From positions 310,001-374,000 of the forward strand of contig JAKJXP020000016.1 in the NCBI GenBank assembly GCA_022225965.2: a DNA stretch of 64,000 nt, in the 5' to 3' direction. Every line of letters begins with the position of its first letter. Position 1 is the first letter of the stretch. This stretch comes from Diatrype stigma (lineage: Eukaryota > Ascomycota > Sordariomycetes > Xylariales > Diatrypaceae). This document shows positions 22,492 to 33,418 of the stretch, piece after piece. The notes below the pieces were generated by a model. It was not told the origin of the DNA. It searched no databases and worked only from the letters and a program-made list of their open reading frames with translations. The position numbers and the translations under genes were made by a program.

Positions 22492-23780
22492 TGTTGCTCC
22501 GTCTGTCTATTTGTTTCCTCTTTCCTTTTCTTTGATGGGTATAACTTTGGGGAGATAAATAAAGGAAGTTCGTTTATCTCGTGTTGGCAACCCCGTAAAA
22601 ATAGCGAGTCCAAGAAATGGAGATGGAGGAAAAGAAGTAAGACCGGTAACTGTGTGCTGTAATTAGAAACCTTGAGACAAAGAAGGCCGAATTGCAGGCT
22701 TCTCTTTTGCTGGATTCGGGAGGGTCCGTGTCGAGGAGGGGCAGGAGAAAAAAGATGTCAAAGAGCTGGAATGCTTGTGGCTGTTGCCAGTGTTAGCCAA
22801 GTCGGCTTTCCAATAGGATTTCTAGAAGACCCGTTCAGCAGTTTGTGTTGAACGAAAGGGGTGCTGGATGAATCGAGGTTGCACACATACATTTACTGGA
22901 GTGATTTGCGATAGAGTCCCTCTCTATGGAATATGGGGGTGTTGTATGTGTAGTATATGAGACAGAAACTCACCTTGAGTGTAAAGCTACGGGTGATTCT
23001 TCTAGGGATCGCGAGGAGGTTGGGAAGTCTGAGCTAATAAATATTGGAGAGATGCTGGAAGACGTAAACTGAACTTGTCAATTGGCAACTCCGAATCTTC
23101 CTTCCCTCTTAGTTGACGGGTACCTTAGTTAGAGAGTTAACCCTCTTCGTTGTGTGTTGTAAACACCAAGCCTCGACCCGCTGGCCTATGGCAACCACGA
23201 TAAGATAGACAATAGCGCTGGTCTAGGGGTGCAGCTGCGCGTTTGCGTCCATCTGCTAGCGTACGTTACCCCACTATCACCCGCCGACCATCACCGGCCG
23301 TCAATGATTGGAACCGACTGCAACCACCAGACTGTCGCGTGTATTGTAACTGTTACCTACATAGACCTAACTAATAGCTGGAGTAGGTAGATACGATAAC
23401 TGCAGCCCGTCTGTCTAGGCAGCTAGTGTACCTATACGTATGTATGTACATACCTACCTCCAAGGTTCGAGGTCGTAGGCTGCAGCCAACCAGCTGGGCC
23501 TTAGCCCCTTAGCCCCGGGACCAGTAAAGACGAATGACTCTTAGAACTAGGCCTCAGTTTCACAGGGCCTTCAAGGGCCTTGCCAGAGATGGTAATCAGG
23601 AACTGATTCATAACCAATCAAGTCGCGTTGAGACGAGACATCCTCAAACAAAACAATTCCGTCTCAGCTCTTAAACAGATAATCCCTCCCCACGATTCGC
23701 GCTTGAAGATTCGGGATTCGAGATTCGAGATTGAAGATTCGAGATTCACCATTTACATTTCACGTGTCAGCGAACGCAAC
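22492..23780. other. Divergent promoter region of the E2 and CHK1 genes
   Basis: No coding sequence is recognised. TACATA/TACCTA-type words are frequent near 23340-23460. The last 90 bases before the CHK1 start hold the GATTCGA repeat listed separately. Confidence 0.5.
23701..23747. repeat. GATTCGA repeat in the CHK1 leader
   Basis: Overlapping copies of (A)GATTCGAG/GATTGAAG run for about 47 bases, ending some 35 bases upstream of the CHK1 ATG. The position suggests the 5' UTR. Adjacent TTCGGGATTCGAG copies suggest slippage. Confidence 0.75.
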
Positions 23781-25904
23781 ATGGTGAGTTATCCCCAGTG
23801 CTTACTCCTGTTGTTCGTGCATCGTATCGTGCATTATTTTGCTGGGTCAGTGGAACCCGGTGCATAGAGATGGGATAAGTCGACGACGCTCTCTCTAATT
23901 GGGTGATGGCTACTTATACTATGTATACCATACTATGTATACTATGTAGACCACCGCTGTAACCCACTTCGTCAGAACACTCGAGTATGTATACTAAGCT
24001 AATCTCATCCCAATGTCACAGTCTCAACTAGATCCTTTACCAAATGATCTACCCTTCCGAATTGTGTCCAAGACCATCGGGAGAGGCGCTTATGCATCGT
24101 AAGTTCCTGCCTCATGATATCCTCAAACTCGGCACTACTAGCAGCGTGTATATTTTGCATGGAGACATGCATATATCTATCCATTTATATCCATTTATAT
24201 ACGCATACAGACATTATGTATTAACCAGTCCCCCTTAGCATCAAGAAGGCAATACCCCTGGATGCGCCAACGCCGGTCTTTGCCGTCAAGCTGATACACA
24301 AGGGCTACGCCGTCAAGCATGGCCGCATCTCCGCCAAGCAGATCGCGATGGAGGTGTCGCTGCACTCGCACATCGGCCAGCACCCGAACGTGATCGAGTG
24401 GTTCGCGACCGGCGAGGACCACGTCTGGCGTTGGATTGCGATGGAGTTCGCAGAGGGCGGCGACCTGTTCGACAAGATCGAGGCCGACGTGGGCGTCACT
24501 GAGGACATCGCCCACCTCTACTTCCTGCAGCTCGTCAGCGGTGTCAGCTTCATGCACTCCAAGGGCGTCGCCCACCGCGACCTCAAGCCCGAGAACATCC
24601 TCATGTCGGGCAGCGGGAACCTCAAGGTCGCCGACTTCGGCATGGCCACCATGTTCGAGTACAAGGGCCAGCGGAAGCAGAGCGCCACCATGTGCGGCAG
24701 CCCCCCCTACATCGCCCCAGAGGTCCTGGCCTGCGGTCGGGCGGCGTCGGCGGCGGGCGCGGATAAGAAGGTCGCCGAGGCGCAGAAGTACTCGGCCGAC
24801 CTGGTGGACATCTGGTCGTGCGGCGTCATACTCTTCGTCCTCCTGGTCGGCAACACGCCCTGGGACGAGCCGACGAAGACGAGCTGGGAGTACCAGGAGT
24901 ACGTGCGGACCAACGGCCGCAGTTCCGATGACCTGTGGAAGAAGATACCACCGGACGCGCTCTCGCTGCTCAGGGGTATGATGAACGTTGAGGCCCGGAA
25001 GCGCTTCTCCTTCGCCCGGATACGGCAGCACCCTTGGTACACCCGGAATAATAGGTTCATCGCCTCGGACGGGCAGATCTCCGATCCGTTGAATCTGGCC
25101 ACCCAGATGCTCGAGAACCTGCGCATAGACTTCAGCCAGCAGCCCACATCATCACAGTCCCAGTCCCAGTCGCAATCGCAGGGCGACGCCATGGATGTCG
25201 AGTCTTCATCACAACCTTCCTCCAACAACAGCAACAACAGCAACAACAGCTCCAGCATTATCCCCCAGACCCCAGCGACCGTGCTATCGGCCACGCAGCC
25301 CGAGACGCCCATCAGTGACGCGCTCTTCGACTGGGAGCGGCCGGCGCACCGCGCGCTCGGCACGACGGCGGTGCTGTCGTCGACGCAGCCCGTGTCGCGG
25401 GCCGACGTGGACATGGCGCTGGCCGAGGAGCCGGCCATGAGCCAGTTCTCGCAGGTGCCCGGGGTGCCGCCGACGCTGACGCAGCGCGCGCGCCGCTTCC
25501 GCGACATCGTGCCGCCCCACAGCCTCGCGCGCTTCTTCTCCGCCGTCCCGCCCCGCCTGCTCGTCCAGATGCTCGCCGACGCCCTGCACGGGCTCAACGT
25601 GCCGCTGCCGCCGGGCGCGGGCGGCGGCCAGGTGAGCGAGGACCCGAACGGCGGAAGTGGAGGGGTAGGCGGAGGGACAGGGGGAGCCCACGTGGCTACC
25701 CTCAAGGTCCGCACCGTCGACTCCCGCCGCCAGGGCCTGCACGGCGAGATCGTCGTCGACAAGTACTACCTGCCCGGCACCGAGGCCCTCGAGCTGCTCG
25801 AGGTCCGCTTCGTCAAGGTGAAGGGCGATCCGCTCGAGTGGCGCCGCTTCTTCAAGAATATGGTGCTGCTGTGCAAGGATGGTGTGTATAAGCCGGAGGT
25901 GTAG
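23781..25904 (+). CDS. chk1: CHK1 DNA-damage checkpoint kinase
   Basis: Serine/threonine kinase of the DNA damage checkpoint, 581 aa. Exons are 23781-23783 (only the ATG), 24022-24098 and 24239-25904. The start codon is cut from the rest by a 238-base intron, giving MSQLDPLPNDLPFRIVSKTI, the normal N-terminus of fungal Chk1. The kinase domain (about 12-280) has GRGAYAS, FAVKLI with the ATP-binding Lys, HRDLKPENIL, ADFGMAT, CGSPPYIAPEVLA and DIWSCGVILFVLLVGNTPWD. A Gln/Ser-rich linker follows. The C-terminal KA1-like regulatory domain shows RFFSAVPPRLLVQMLADALH, KVRTVDSRRQGLHGEIVVDK and VKGDPLEWRRFFKNMVLLCK. The ATG-only exon is unusual. The alternative, translation from within exon 2, would lose the glycine-loop context. 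Confidence 0.94.
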
Positions 25905-26784
25905 TCTAGGCAGCTTGGATAGAGAGGTGCCAGGCGAATGTTTGCTGGGTTTAGGTGATGTTGCTGCTATCACTACTGTTACTGGTGCTGCCACCACCTG
26001 CACCGTGTGATGGCTAGGGCGGGGAGAACGGAGGGACTTGATTCAGGAGGCGTTAATACCTAGGTAGTAGGTGGGGGTTGGCTGGTGTTTCACGGTCCTT
26101 TGCAATGCATTCGAAATACCTGCGGGGGACAGACAGTATATATCGATAAGACCTTGTTAAGGAGAGGCAAGGGGAGGTAGGTAGATATGGGATGCGTAAT
26201 GATGGCCTTATGCTGGCAGTGATGACGATGAGGAATGATTAGGTAGCTAGATAGGTGCTTAGAGGTAGTCAGTCAGTCGACGGGGCTTCCTGCTTGAGGC
26301 GTCACTGCGTTGGAACGGGCTACCCTTCTATTATATCGGAATCTACAGAGACTATTGCTTCGTACTTGCAGCTCAGTCAGTGCCTTCGTAGAACCTACGT
26401 GTCGTAGTAGACAGGTATCTCTTCTCGTCCATACCTACCAACTCGAACTTGATCCGAGTGTCCGTTTGACTAATACCTACGTAGGTACTTAGGCACTCTA
26501 CCTACTAACATGCAGGTGGTTATTCAACTCCCACATACGCATGCCTATATGTGTTCAAATAAGCTGCAAACTTTCGCCTTCGGGCATGTATGGTGCAGTG
26601 GTTAAAGTCCTCGGCACGAGATGGCCATCTCACACGAACTGATTTGGGAAAAGAGACCGATAGGCGCACGTTCCCTTAGGGCCCCTTTGTTCAGTTGGAA
26701 TACCATGGACGAGGATCAGTGCCTAGGTGCGTGACAACTTCTTCTCTACGTCGAAAGTCCAAGTACCAAATAGGTTCAACCGAA

Positions 26785-26813
26785 TTTTTTTTTCTTTTCT
26801 TTTTTTTCTTTCC
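26785..26813 (-). repeat. T-rich tract, A-rich tail on the minus strand
   Basis: TTTTTTTTT-C-TTTT-C-TTTTTTTT type tract. On the minus strand it follows a B-box-like GTTCGATTCCC by about 70 bases, the layout of a tRNA-derived SINE end. This is suggestive only. Confidence 0.5.
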
Positions 26814-27027
26814 CTTTACTTCTTAAGAAGCAGCAATCCAGTTCTAGAAACTGGGAATTGATCAAATCCGGTCTGGGTGGGAATCGAACAAGATGCATGT
26901 ATGTACAGTAATGTCTGATCCCTCGCACGGCTGGGTGAAAGAAAGAGTGGTGCTCTAATGCGGCTCTGAATACATGTAAATGCATCACGAGATCATTTTA
27001 CCATTTGAAGTCACATTCCAGAGAGGA

Positions 27028-27028
<1 letters not shown>

Positions 27029-27087
<59 letters not shown>
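27029..27087 (+). repeat. Poly(A) run of 59 bases
   Basis: Fifty-nine consecutive A followed by a G-interrupted A-rich tail to about 27110. It could be the tail of a retro-inserted sequence or an expanded homopolymer. No retroelement coding sequence is recognised upstream. Confidence 0.85.
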
Positions 27088-27089
<2 letters not shown>

Positions 27090-27639
27090 AAAGACAAAAA
27101 AAGAAAAACAGGAATGGCTATGTAAAGAAGTACGGACGGACAATGACAAATTAGCGACCTTAGCGATGTTTACACTTGGATACGAGGTGTCATTGGCCCA
27201 AACATCGAATGTAAATACCCAAGCAGGTAGACGAGACGAATAACTAGATCTGGATGATCAACTTTCGCTCGAGAGGGGAGGTCGGAGTGCGCCATTATAA
27301 CCCCATGATTGCGACATCGAGATAAGTCAGTATTGGACCAATAAAATCCACCCATAAGTGCCAGTGCCGGCTTTCGATACATGGCCTCGAGCACCTGCTA
27401 CGTAGTACCTTCTTTCTGCCTCTTACTTAAGTAGTTAGGTCTTGTAAGTCGGGCTCGAGCTGCCTTTCCCCGGGGAATACTTATACACATATATCCGCCT
27501 CGTTTCTTACTGGATATATCAGTGGCACTGTGGCAATACCGCAGCACCTCGACCACCACCACCGGGTAAAGTTGACATTGAGGGAGGGTCCAGGGAACAG
27601 GGCGCAACAACAACCAGCCGGAAAAAGAAAAAAGAAAAA

Positions 27640-29593
27640 ATGGCCGGGCCAGCAAGAGCACTGGCATCGCGCCTGCAGGCGGGCCTCTGGGGCCGGCCGG
27701 GGACGACGGAGCGGTCGCTGCTGATGAAGCTGGACGGGACGCTGCTGGTGTACTTCTCGCTCGTGTGGTTCCTGTTCGGCATCAACCGGGCGAGCTACGG
27801 CACGGCCTACATCAGCGGCATGCGCGAGGACCTCGGCTTCCGCGGCAAGGACTACAACTACATGCAGACCACCTTCGTGGTGGCCTACGCCGTCTGCCAG
27901 ATCCCCTCGACCGCTCTTCTGACGGTGCTCCGCCCCCGCTACGTCTTCGTCGCCGCCAACACCGTCTGGTCCGTCCTCACCCTCGTCACCTTCCGCGTCG
28001 ACCGCGTCTGGCAGGTCTTCGTCCTCAACGGATTCGAGGGCGCCTTCTCCGCTGTCGCCTAGTAAGTTTGTGTCGTGTTGTGTCATGTCAAGCCCCAAGA
28101 AAGGTTGAGTGGATGGATACATGTTCCAGTAGTCAAAGGCATGCGGGCGTCTTCCCTCACCCCCTTATATCATGGATTAGTGTACCATGTGCTATTTTAC
28201 CGTTGCTCCGTAGAAGAGGTTGGAGGTTGAGGTGAATCGAGGAGGTACCAAGTAGATCTGGGGATCTGTGTATACTGATCGCGGCCTCGTATCCTCTCTG
28301 ATTAGCGTGGGCGCTCACTTCATCTACGGCTCCTGGTACAAGAAGTCCGAACTCGGGACCCGGGCCGCGATATTCTGCGGCTTTGGCAACCTCGGCAACA
28401 TGGCCGGCGGATGGATACAGGCCGGGCTCCTGACGTCCCTCCACGGTCGGGGCTCGCTGCCCGCGTGGCGCTGGATGTTCATCGTCGTCGCCATCATGAC
28501 GATCCCTTTCGCTATCTTTGGTATGTTCGGGATCTTTTTATTCATTTATAAATACTATAGTTGTCGTTTCACCAAAATGATCTGGACGACTTTCTTACCA
28601 AAATTTCGTGTATGCGTGTGAGCAAATAGGCTGGTTCTTCATCCCGGACCTGCCGCATCACCGGAGCGCGCGGTTCTTGACCCCCGAAGAGAAAGAGTAC
28701 GCCGTCCGGCGACTCGGGAAGGCCCAAAAGCACACCTGGGATGCGTCAGTCTTCCGCCGCGTCCTCCTGAGCTGGCAGTTCTGGCTTCTCCCCACGATAT
28801 TCATGCGTAAGCATTTCTATTCAACCCCCAAAACCCAAACCCAAACCCAACCCCCCAGGTCTGGTCTAGTTTGAAAAGTCCCGCAGATCGCTGAATATAC
28901 CAACGGTACTATCTATCCTTCTCGGAAACAGTATACTCGCTCTGCGTGCAATGCCTCGGCAACAACGTAATGCAGCTCTGGATGGCCTCCCGGGGTTACA
29001 GCGTGATCCAGCAGAACAACTACCCGACAGCGACGTACGCGGCCGCGATCGTGGCGACGCTGGTCTACACCGCCATCTCGGACCGGATGCGGTCGCGGTG
29101 GGAGTGCTCGCTGGCGATCGGGGCCACGTTCGTGGTCGGGAGCGCGGTGCTGGTGGCGCACCCGGCCTCGGATGCGGCCTACTTCTTCGCCTTCTACCTG
29201 CTCGGCACCACGTACGCGCCGCAGGCGCTCTGGTACTCGTGGATGGCCGACCTGACGGCCCACGACGTCCAGCTGCGCGCCATCACCACCGGCTTCATGA
29301 ACTCCTTCGACTTCGCCTTCGTCAGCTGGTGGCCCCTGGTCTTCTACCCTGTCACCGACGCCCCCGACTACCACAGGGGCTACGTCGCGAGCCTGGTCAC
29401 CGGCGCCCTGACCATCCCCCTCGTCGGCCTGATCGCCTACCTGGAGAACGAAGGGCGGGCGCGGGGCACGATAGGGAGGGTGGCCGAGGAGGAGGAGGAG
29501 GACGGCGAGGAGGGCTCCTCGGAAGCGGGTGTAGGCGTGGGCGGCTCTAAAGATGCAACTGTCTCGAATGCGAGACTAGTCGCACAAGACTGA
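27640..29593 (+). CDS. MFS transporter, anion:cation symporter group (Liz1/Fen2-like)
   Basis: Twelve-helix plasma-membrane importer of the ACS family, 491 aa, nearest in style to fungal pantothenate (Liz1/Fen2) transporters. Exons are 27640-28061, 28306-28520, 28630-28806 and 28932-29593, with all phases fitting. The N-terminal half has LLMKLDGTLLVYFSLVWFLF, FGINRASYGTAYISGMREDL and YNYMQTTFVVAYAVCQIPST, the standard ACS helices 1-2. Further marks are YGSWYKKSELGTRAAIFCGF, PDLPHHRSARFLTPEEKEYA in the central loop, and QLWMASRGYSVIQQNNYPT. The tail is Glu/Gly-rich with EEEEEDGEEGSSE. The first intron (244 bases) is long for this window. Substrate is a vitamin-like carboxylate by family, not by direct evidence. 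Confidence 0.9.
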
Positions 29594-29926
29594 TATATGG
29601 ACTGTATAGACGGTATGAAAACTGCTATAGTCCATGAGGAATGACTTAGGGATCTAGACATATTTTACCTAGCAATAGCAACAGCTCTTGCACATGAATT
29701 CGTGTTGTGTTGCTATCCGAAGTGTATCTTGGACGCTACCTATGTCCCGCTACTACGAATCTGATACGACATATCATGAGATATACAGTACATTCAAATG
29801 TGTCATCTGACAAAATACATTATACATGAAATCCTAGCCGGTGGCGGTGGAGTTCCTCTACACGTTTGATGCCTCGAACTGCTGGTCCATGTACGGGTCG
29901 GCACGTGACTATGATGATAACGGTCA
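29594..29926. other. Short spacer, nothing recognised
   Basis: 3' flank of the transporter. The conserved N-terminal part of an alkaline ceramidase would be expected here if the next locus were intact, but no such sequence is seen in any frame. Confidence 0.5.
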
Positions 29927-30474
29927 ATGCCATCGAGGATGTCTGCGGCGGCGCTCCTGCAGCCGCTGTACGCCCGCGGGCGCTCGACGCCGGCCACCAC
30001 TGGGCTCACCACGGGCCTGATCGCGCTCGCTACGTCGGCCGCCTACGTCCCGTCCGGCCGGACCCTCCACTACGTGTACATATTCGCGGCGATGCTGACG
30101 CTCATCTGAACGCGCACTCTTTGCCTCATTTACTACTGTAGTGGTAGCAGCGGGGAGGGGGAGTGGAGGGGGCGGCAGAGCGACGAGAGGCAGAACAGAG
30201 GCAGAGAAAGCGGCTCCTGAGACAGTTCCGGAAGGTCGTCGCGCTGCTCATCGCCGCCTACGCCATCTGTAACGTCGACCTCGAGATGTGCCTGCAGCTG
30301 CGGGCGCTGCGGAGCCGCGTGGGCCTGCCCTGGGCGCAGCTGTTGGAGCTGCACGGCTGGTGGCACGTCTTGACCGCGCTGGGGGCTAGCGAGCATCTAG
30401 GGCTTGAAGGCTGTTCTGTCAAACTACAAGTCGGAAGGTCCTCGTGGCTCTGGCTGAACGAGAAACGGTTCTAA
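29927..30474 (+). pseudogene. Truncated alkaline-ceramidase relic
   Basis: Two pieces in different frames resemble the C-terminal half of fungal alkaline ceramidases (Ypc1/Ydc1 type), which cleave the amide bond of ceramides in the endoplasmic reticulum. The first has TGLTTGLIALATSAAYVPSG and LHYVYIFAAMLTLI, then a stop at 30106-30108. The second, near 30217-30395, has FRKVVALLIAAYAICNVDLE, QLRALRSRVGLPW and LLELHGWWHVLTALGASE. HGWWH carries the HxxxH zinc-binding pair of the family. The N-terminal half with the remaining metal and catalytic residues is absent, and the two pieces cannot be spliced with a GT-AG intron that I can find. After GASE the frame runs into unrelated residues. A pseudogene is the best reading. 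Confidence 0.72.
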
Positions 30475-32314
30475 CAACTTGCTGCTGTTGATATTCGCAT
30501 TTCACGTGGACCAGAAACCTCAACATGATATCCTCTATAGCAGCTTATAGCTGAGAAACAACATCGAGTATCATGATAGGAAAACCATGGTTACGAGTTC
30601 CTCCACTTAGGAACAAAACCACCGGACTTACGATGGGCTTCCAGTTTATGAAGAACTAGTATGTACCCAAACATCCAATAGATACAATTTGAAGGTGTCA
30701 AAGTGCAGCTGCTTACTTCAAATGCCATCTCTTGGGTTATATAAGCACAGTCAGGCCTGTTGGTTGCAGGGGTCCTTGTCCCGAACATTCCCACGCTTCG
30801 AATGCTTGACAAACTCGTAGTCTCTGTCTCCCCGAGTGCTACTAGAGACTGAACAGCACGACAACTGAAACCATCTCAATCCTTGCAAAAACGTGTCGGA
30901 TGCCTGTATTCTAGGAGCACACGTTCCCGTCTCTTGACCTAGACAAAGGAATGAAGAAAGGCGATGGATTTGTTCCACTTGTGGTACCTAAATAGGTATA
31001 TTTGACTCACAGCTTGCGGAAGTGTGAGAACCTAGCAAAGCTATTTTGTAGACAGTGCTCGAGCTGGGTGGCATATCACCCAGGGGCGCATCATGACATG
31101 AAGTTGAGGCCTGGATGTTGTCGATCCCTAGGTGGCATCATCAGAGATGCCATATTTCCTTAAGGACCAAACTAAAGTCCTACCTACTATTAATAGAACA
31201 GGCTTACGCCACTTTGTTCATTACGCTAGGTAGTCACGTGTGGTTTGTTGCAGACGTCCTACATAGATAGCCACATGCACACCAGCTCAGCCACAAGGAT
31301 GGATGATTGATATGGGAACGCCACATATCAACTCAACATGGCCATGGATGAATGATTGCTCAGGACTTCGTTGCCCGAAGTGAGCTGCGAACAAAGGCCC
31401 CTTGATTTGTATGTAGTACCTTGTACTCCAAAGCGATGCCAACATCACGACTACAGGGGTCGCTTGACACTTATGGAAACAGCTCTACTCCCGCAATGTG
31501 TCTTGCCTTTCTTCTAACTTGCCCTGGCTGATACTCGAGCTCAAAGTTGATTATGGAGGCATGGAATCGGATTGCAAGAACCATTTCTTCAAGGACTAAC
31601 TTAGAATGAGATATGCGGTGTCATAGTACATGGCGTGTGACACGAGATATCGAGAAATCAGTTTGTGAGGGTTGCGTTATGAAAACAGTGACTTGGTGGA
31701 AACACACGATGCCAGGCCTACAGCTTGGGTACTGTAGGATCGCATGATAAGATACCACTCTGATGACAGATGAAAATCTGAATGTCTGTTGATGGATGGC
31801 ATCTAAGACAGTTGGGCCGCGTACATAGCATGCGGGAAGGTGTAGCTGGGGTGGCTTGTGCTAAGTATGTAGCATGGGAACCGGAAAGACTGATGGAATC
31901 TACCGCTTGTGAACCAGTATCAAGGCTTGAAGGCCGAGTGGTGCTCTGACAAAAGCTGGTAGGTAATGAATCCGGGGAGGACTATGAGCAGTTAACTTAG
32001 GACAGGGGACCGGGGACTGGGGGGAGGAAAGGTGAATGTATGTAGGTTGATAGGCAATGGGCCATACAGGGGGGTCAGCAAATAGGGCCTCTGATTGGTT
32101 GCCTAGAGGCCATACGTCCTGCGGCTCCCACACAATAAGAGGCCACCTCCCTCCTCTCTTACCCTTTCAGAAAACCCCCCCTCCTTCATCTTCATATTTC
32201 ATGACACCATATGAACCACCTGAAAAAACATTGAAACTTACCGTAGCCATCAAGCTTCATCAGCCAAAGATCGAAACACCCCTTAGGACCCGTCTAAGTC
32301 GCCATAAGACCATC
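30475..32314. other. Spacer, nothing recognised
   Basis: Gene-free by inspection of both strands. Only short open frames without similarity occur. The right end, from about 32145, is pyrimidine-rich (ccctcctctcttaccctttc) and probably belongs to the promoter or leader of the next gene. Confidence 0.5.
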
Positions 32315-33418
32315 ATGGCTTATCTCTCAGGTAGTCCCACCCCCCCACGACTTCGAGGGCGCCCGATACTAACCAAGCTTTAGAGGATCGTAGGTCCTTG
32401 AATGGGTCGCGCTTCCGAGTACCTCCAGGAGCTTGTCGCTCCATAGATCGTACGATCTCTGGCACAGGTAGCCAACGCATGGCTGGGACTTCTCGTATGA
32501 CCTCACCATAGCTAGCAAGACGCCATGCATGTGTTCATGAACCTGACAGAGAACAGATGGCAGTTTTCTGGGAGAAAACTATGTCTCATCAGCCATGTCG
32601 CCTTACGGACATCATCCGCTTGCTCCTCTGGAGATGCATCGCACTAAACCATCTCGGCGACCTCATCACGATGACGCCCACGCTAGGAGGCAATACGAGG
32701 ACGTTGACGCATATTCACTTATGCCAATCCAGAGTGTTGCCCCTAGGACACAGTTCGATGATGACCCTTTCCGGTATCATATTGCGCCAAGGACTATCGG
32801 TCAGCCGTTGCCAGACTTTGTCTTATTCCCACCAGTAAGGCACAACACTGGGAAGAAACGCACCCGCGTAGGCGACCGTGCTGCAGCGAACGCTTTGGGA
32901 ACTAGGACCGCAGTCGCAAGGGCTTCTCAGGTGCTACCGCCCCCCAGTCCGAGCAAGCGCCACGGCTGTAGGACTTCAGGCACCCACATAAGAACCCCGA
33001 GACAGCCCGAGAGGGACACCAGAGAACGAGCACCTGAAGCACAAGATGGGTGGGATATTGAGCATCCAAGCAGAAGTAGACTCAATTTTGACCCTCCACC
33101 AAATGCACCAATGATTCCAAGGTTGTCGACTCCAGAGTTCGATGACGCAGCACCATACCAGGCAGATTATCACGGTGATGGCTTTTGTGCATGCTGCCCA
33201 GGAGAGGACGATGATGCAGTGCTATCGAGTTGGAGACAGAGCAAGATCAAAATGGACAAACAGAGTAAGTTTGATATCCTATGTCCCCCTTTACCTCTTG
33301 ACTGTAGGGTTGGGAGGGTCTCCCTTCATTTGCTGACGTTGCTTCAGCGAGTGATGCTATGGCTCACATTGCCCGGGCAAAAGCCCAGCATGGAGTCGAG
33401 AAAAAGCTTTTGGCGTAG
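32315..33418 (+). CDS. Protein of unknown function, four exons
   Basis: I do not recognise this family. A four-exon model fits with all phases kept: 32315-32330, 32384-32494, 32557-33264 and 33348-33418, giving 301 aa. Introns are 53, 62 and 83 bases. The first has a GATACTAACC branch point, the others have CTGACA and CTGACG before the acceptor. The protein starts MAYLSEDRRSLNGSRFRVPP. It is basic and largely disordered in the middle, with LPDFVLFPPVRHNTGKKRTR, PPPSPSKRHGCR and PRLSTPEFDDAAPYQADYHG. It ends with a helical segment SDAMAHIARAKAQHGVEKKL before the stop. Basic clusters (GKKRTR, PSKRHG) would suit a nuclear protein, but that is inference. The first exon is the least certain part. 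The main exon and its last intron are well supported by frame. Confidence 0.6.

Larger units (their letters stand above)
25905..27639. other. Spacer between CHK1 and the Liz1-type transporter
   Basis: No gene is recognised. The stretch holds a T-rich run at 26785-26813 and a very long A run at 27029-27087. Two strings resemble RNA polymerase III boxes, TGGTGCAGTGG at 26590-26600 (A-box consensus) and, on the minus strand, GTTCGATTCCC near 26880-26890 (B-box-like). They do not build a tRNA together. The region directly before 27640 is the transporter's promoter and has an A-rich leader. Confidence 0.5.

Noticed and set aside
24195..26003. Long minus-strand open frames opposite CHK1 (three of 239-351 codons)
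   Set aside because: Shadow frames of a GC-rich exon. The + strand kinase motifs are unambiguous.
26585..26660. A tRNA gene suggested by TGGTGCAGTGG
   Set aside because: The A-box word is perfect, but no B box lies at the right distance on that strand and no cloverleaf could be drawn.
27481..28122. 213-codon minus-strand open frame at the Liz1-type gene
   Set aside because: Antisense of the first transporter exon, with no recognisable domain.
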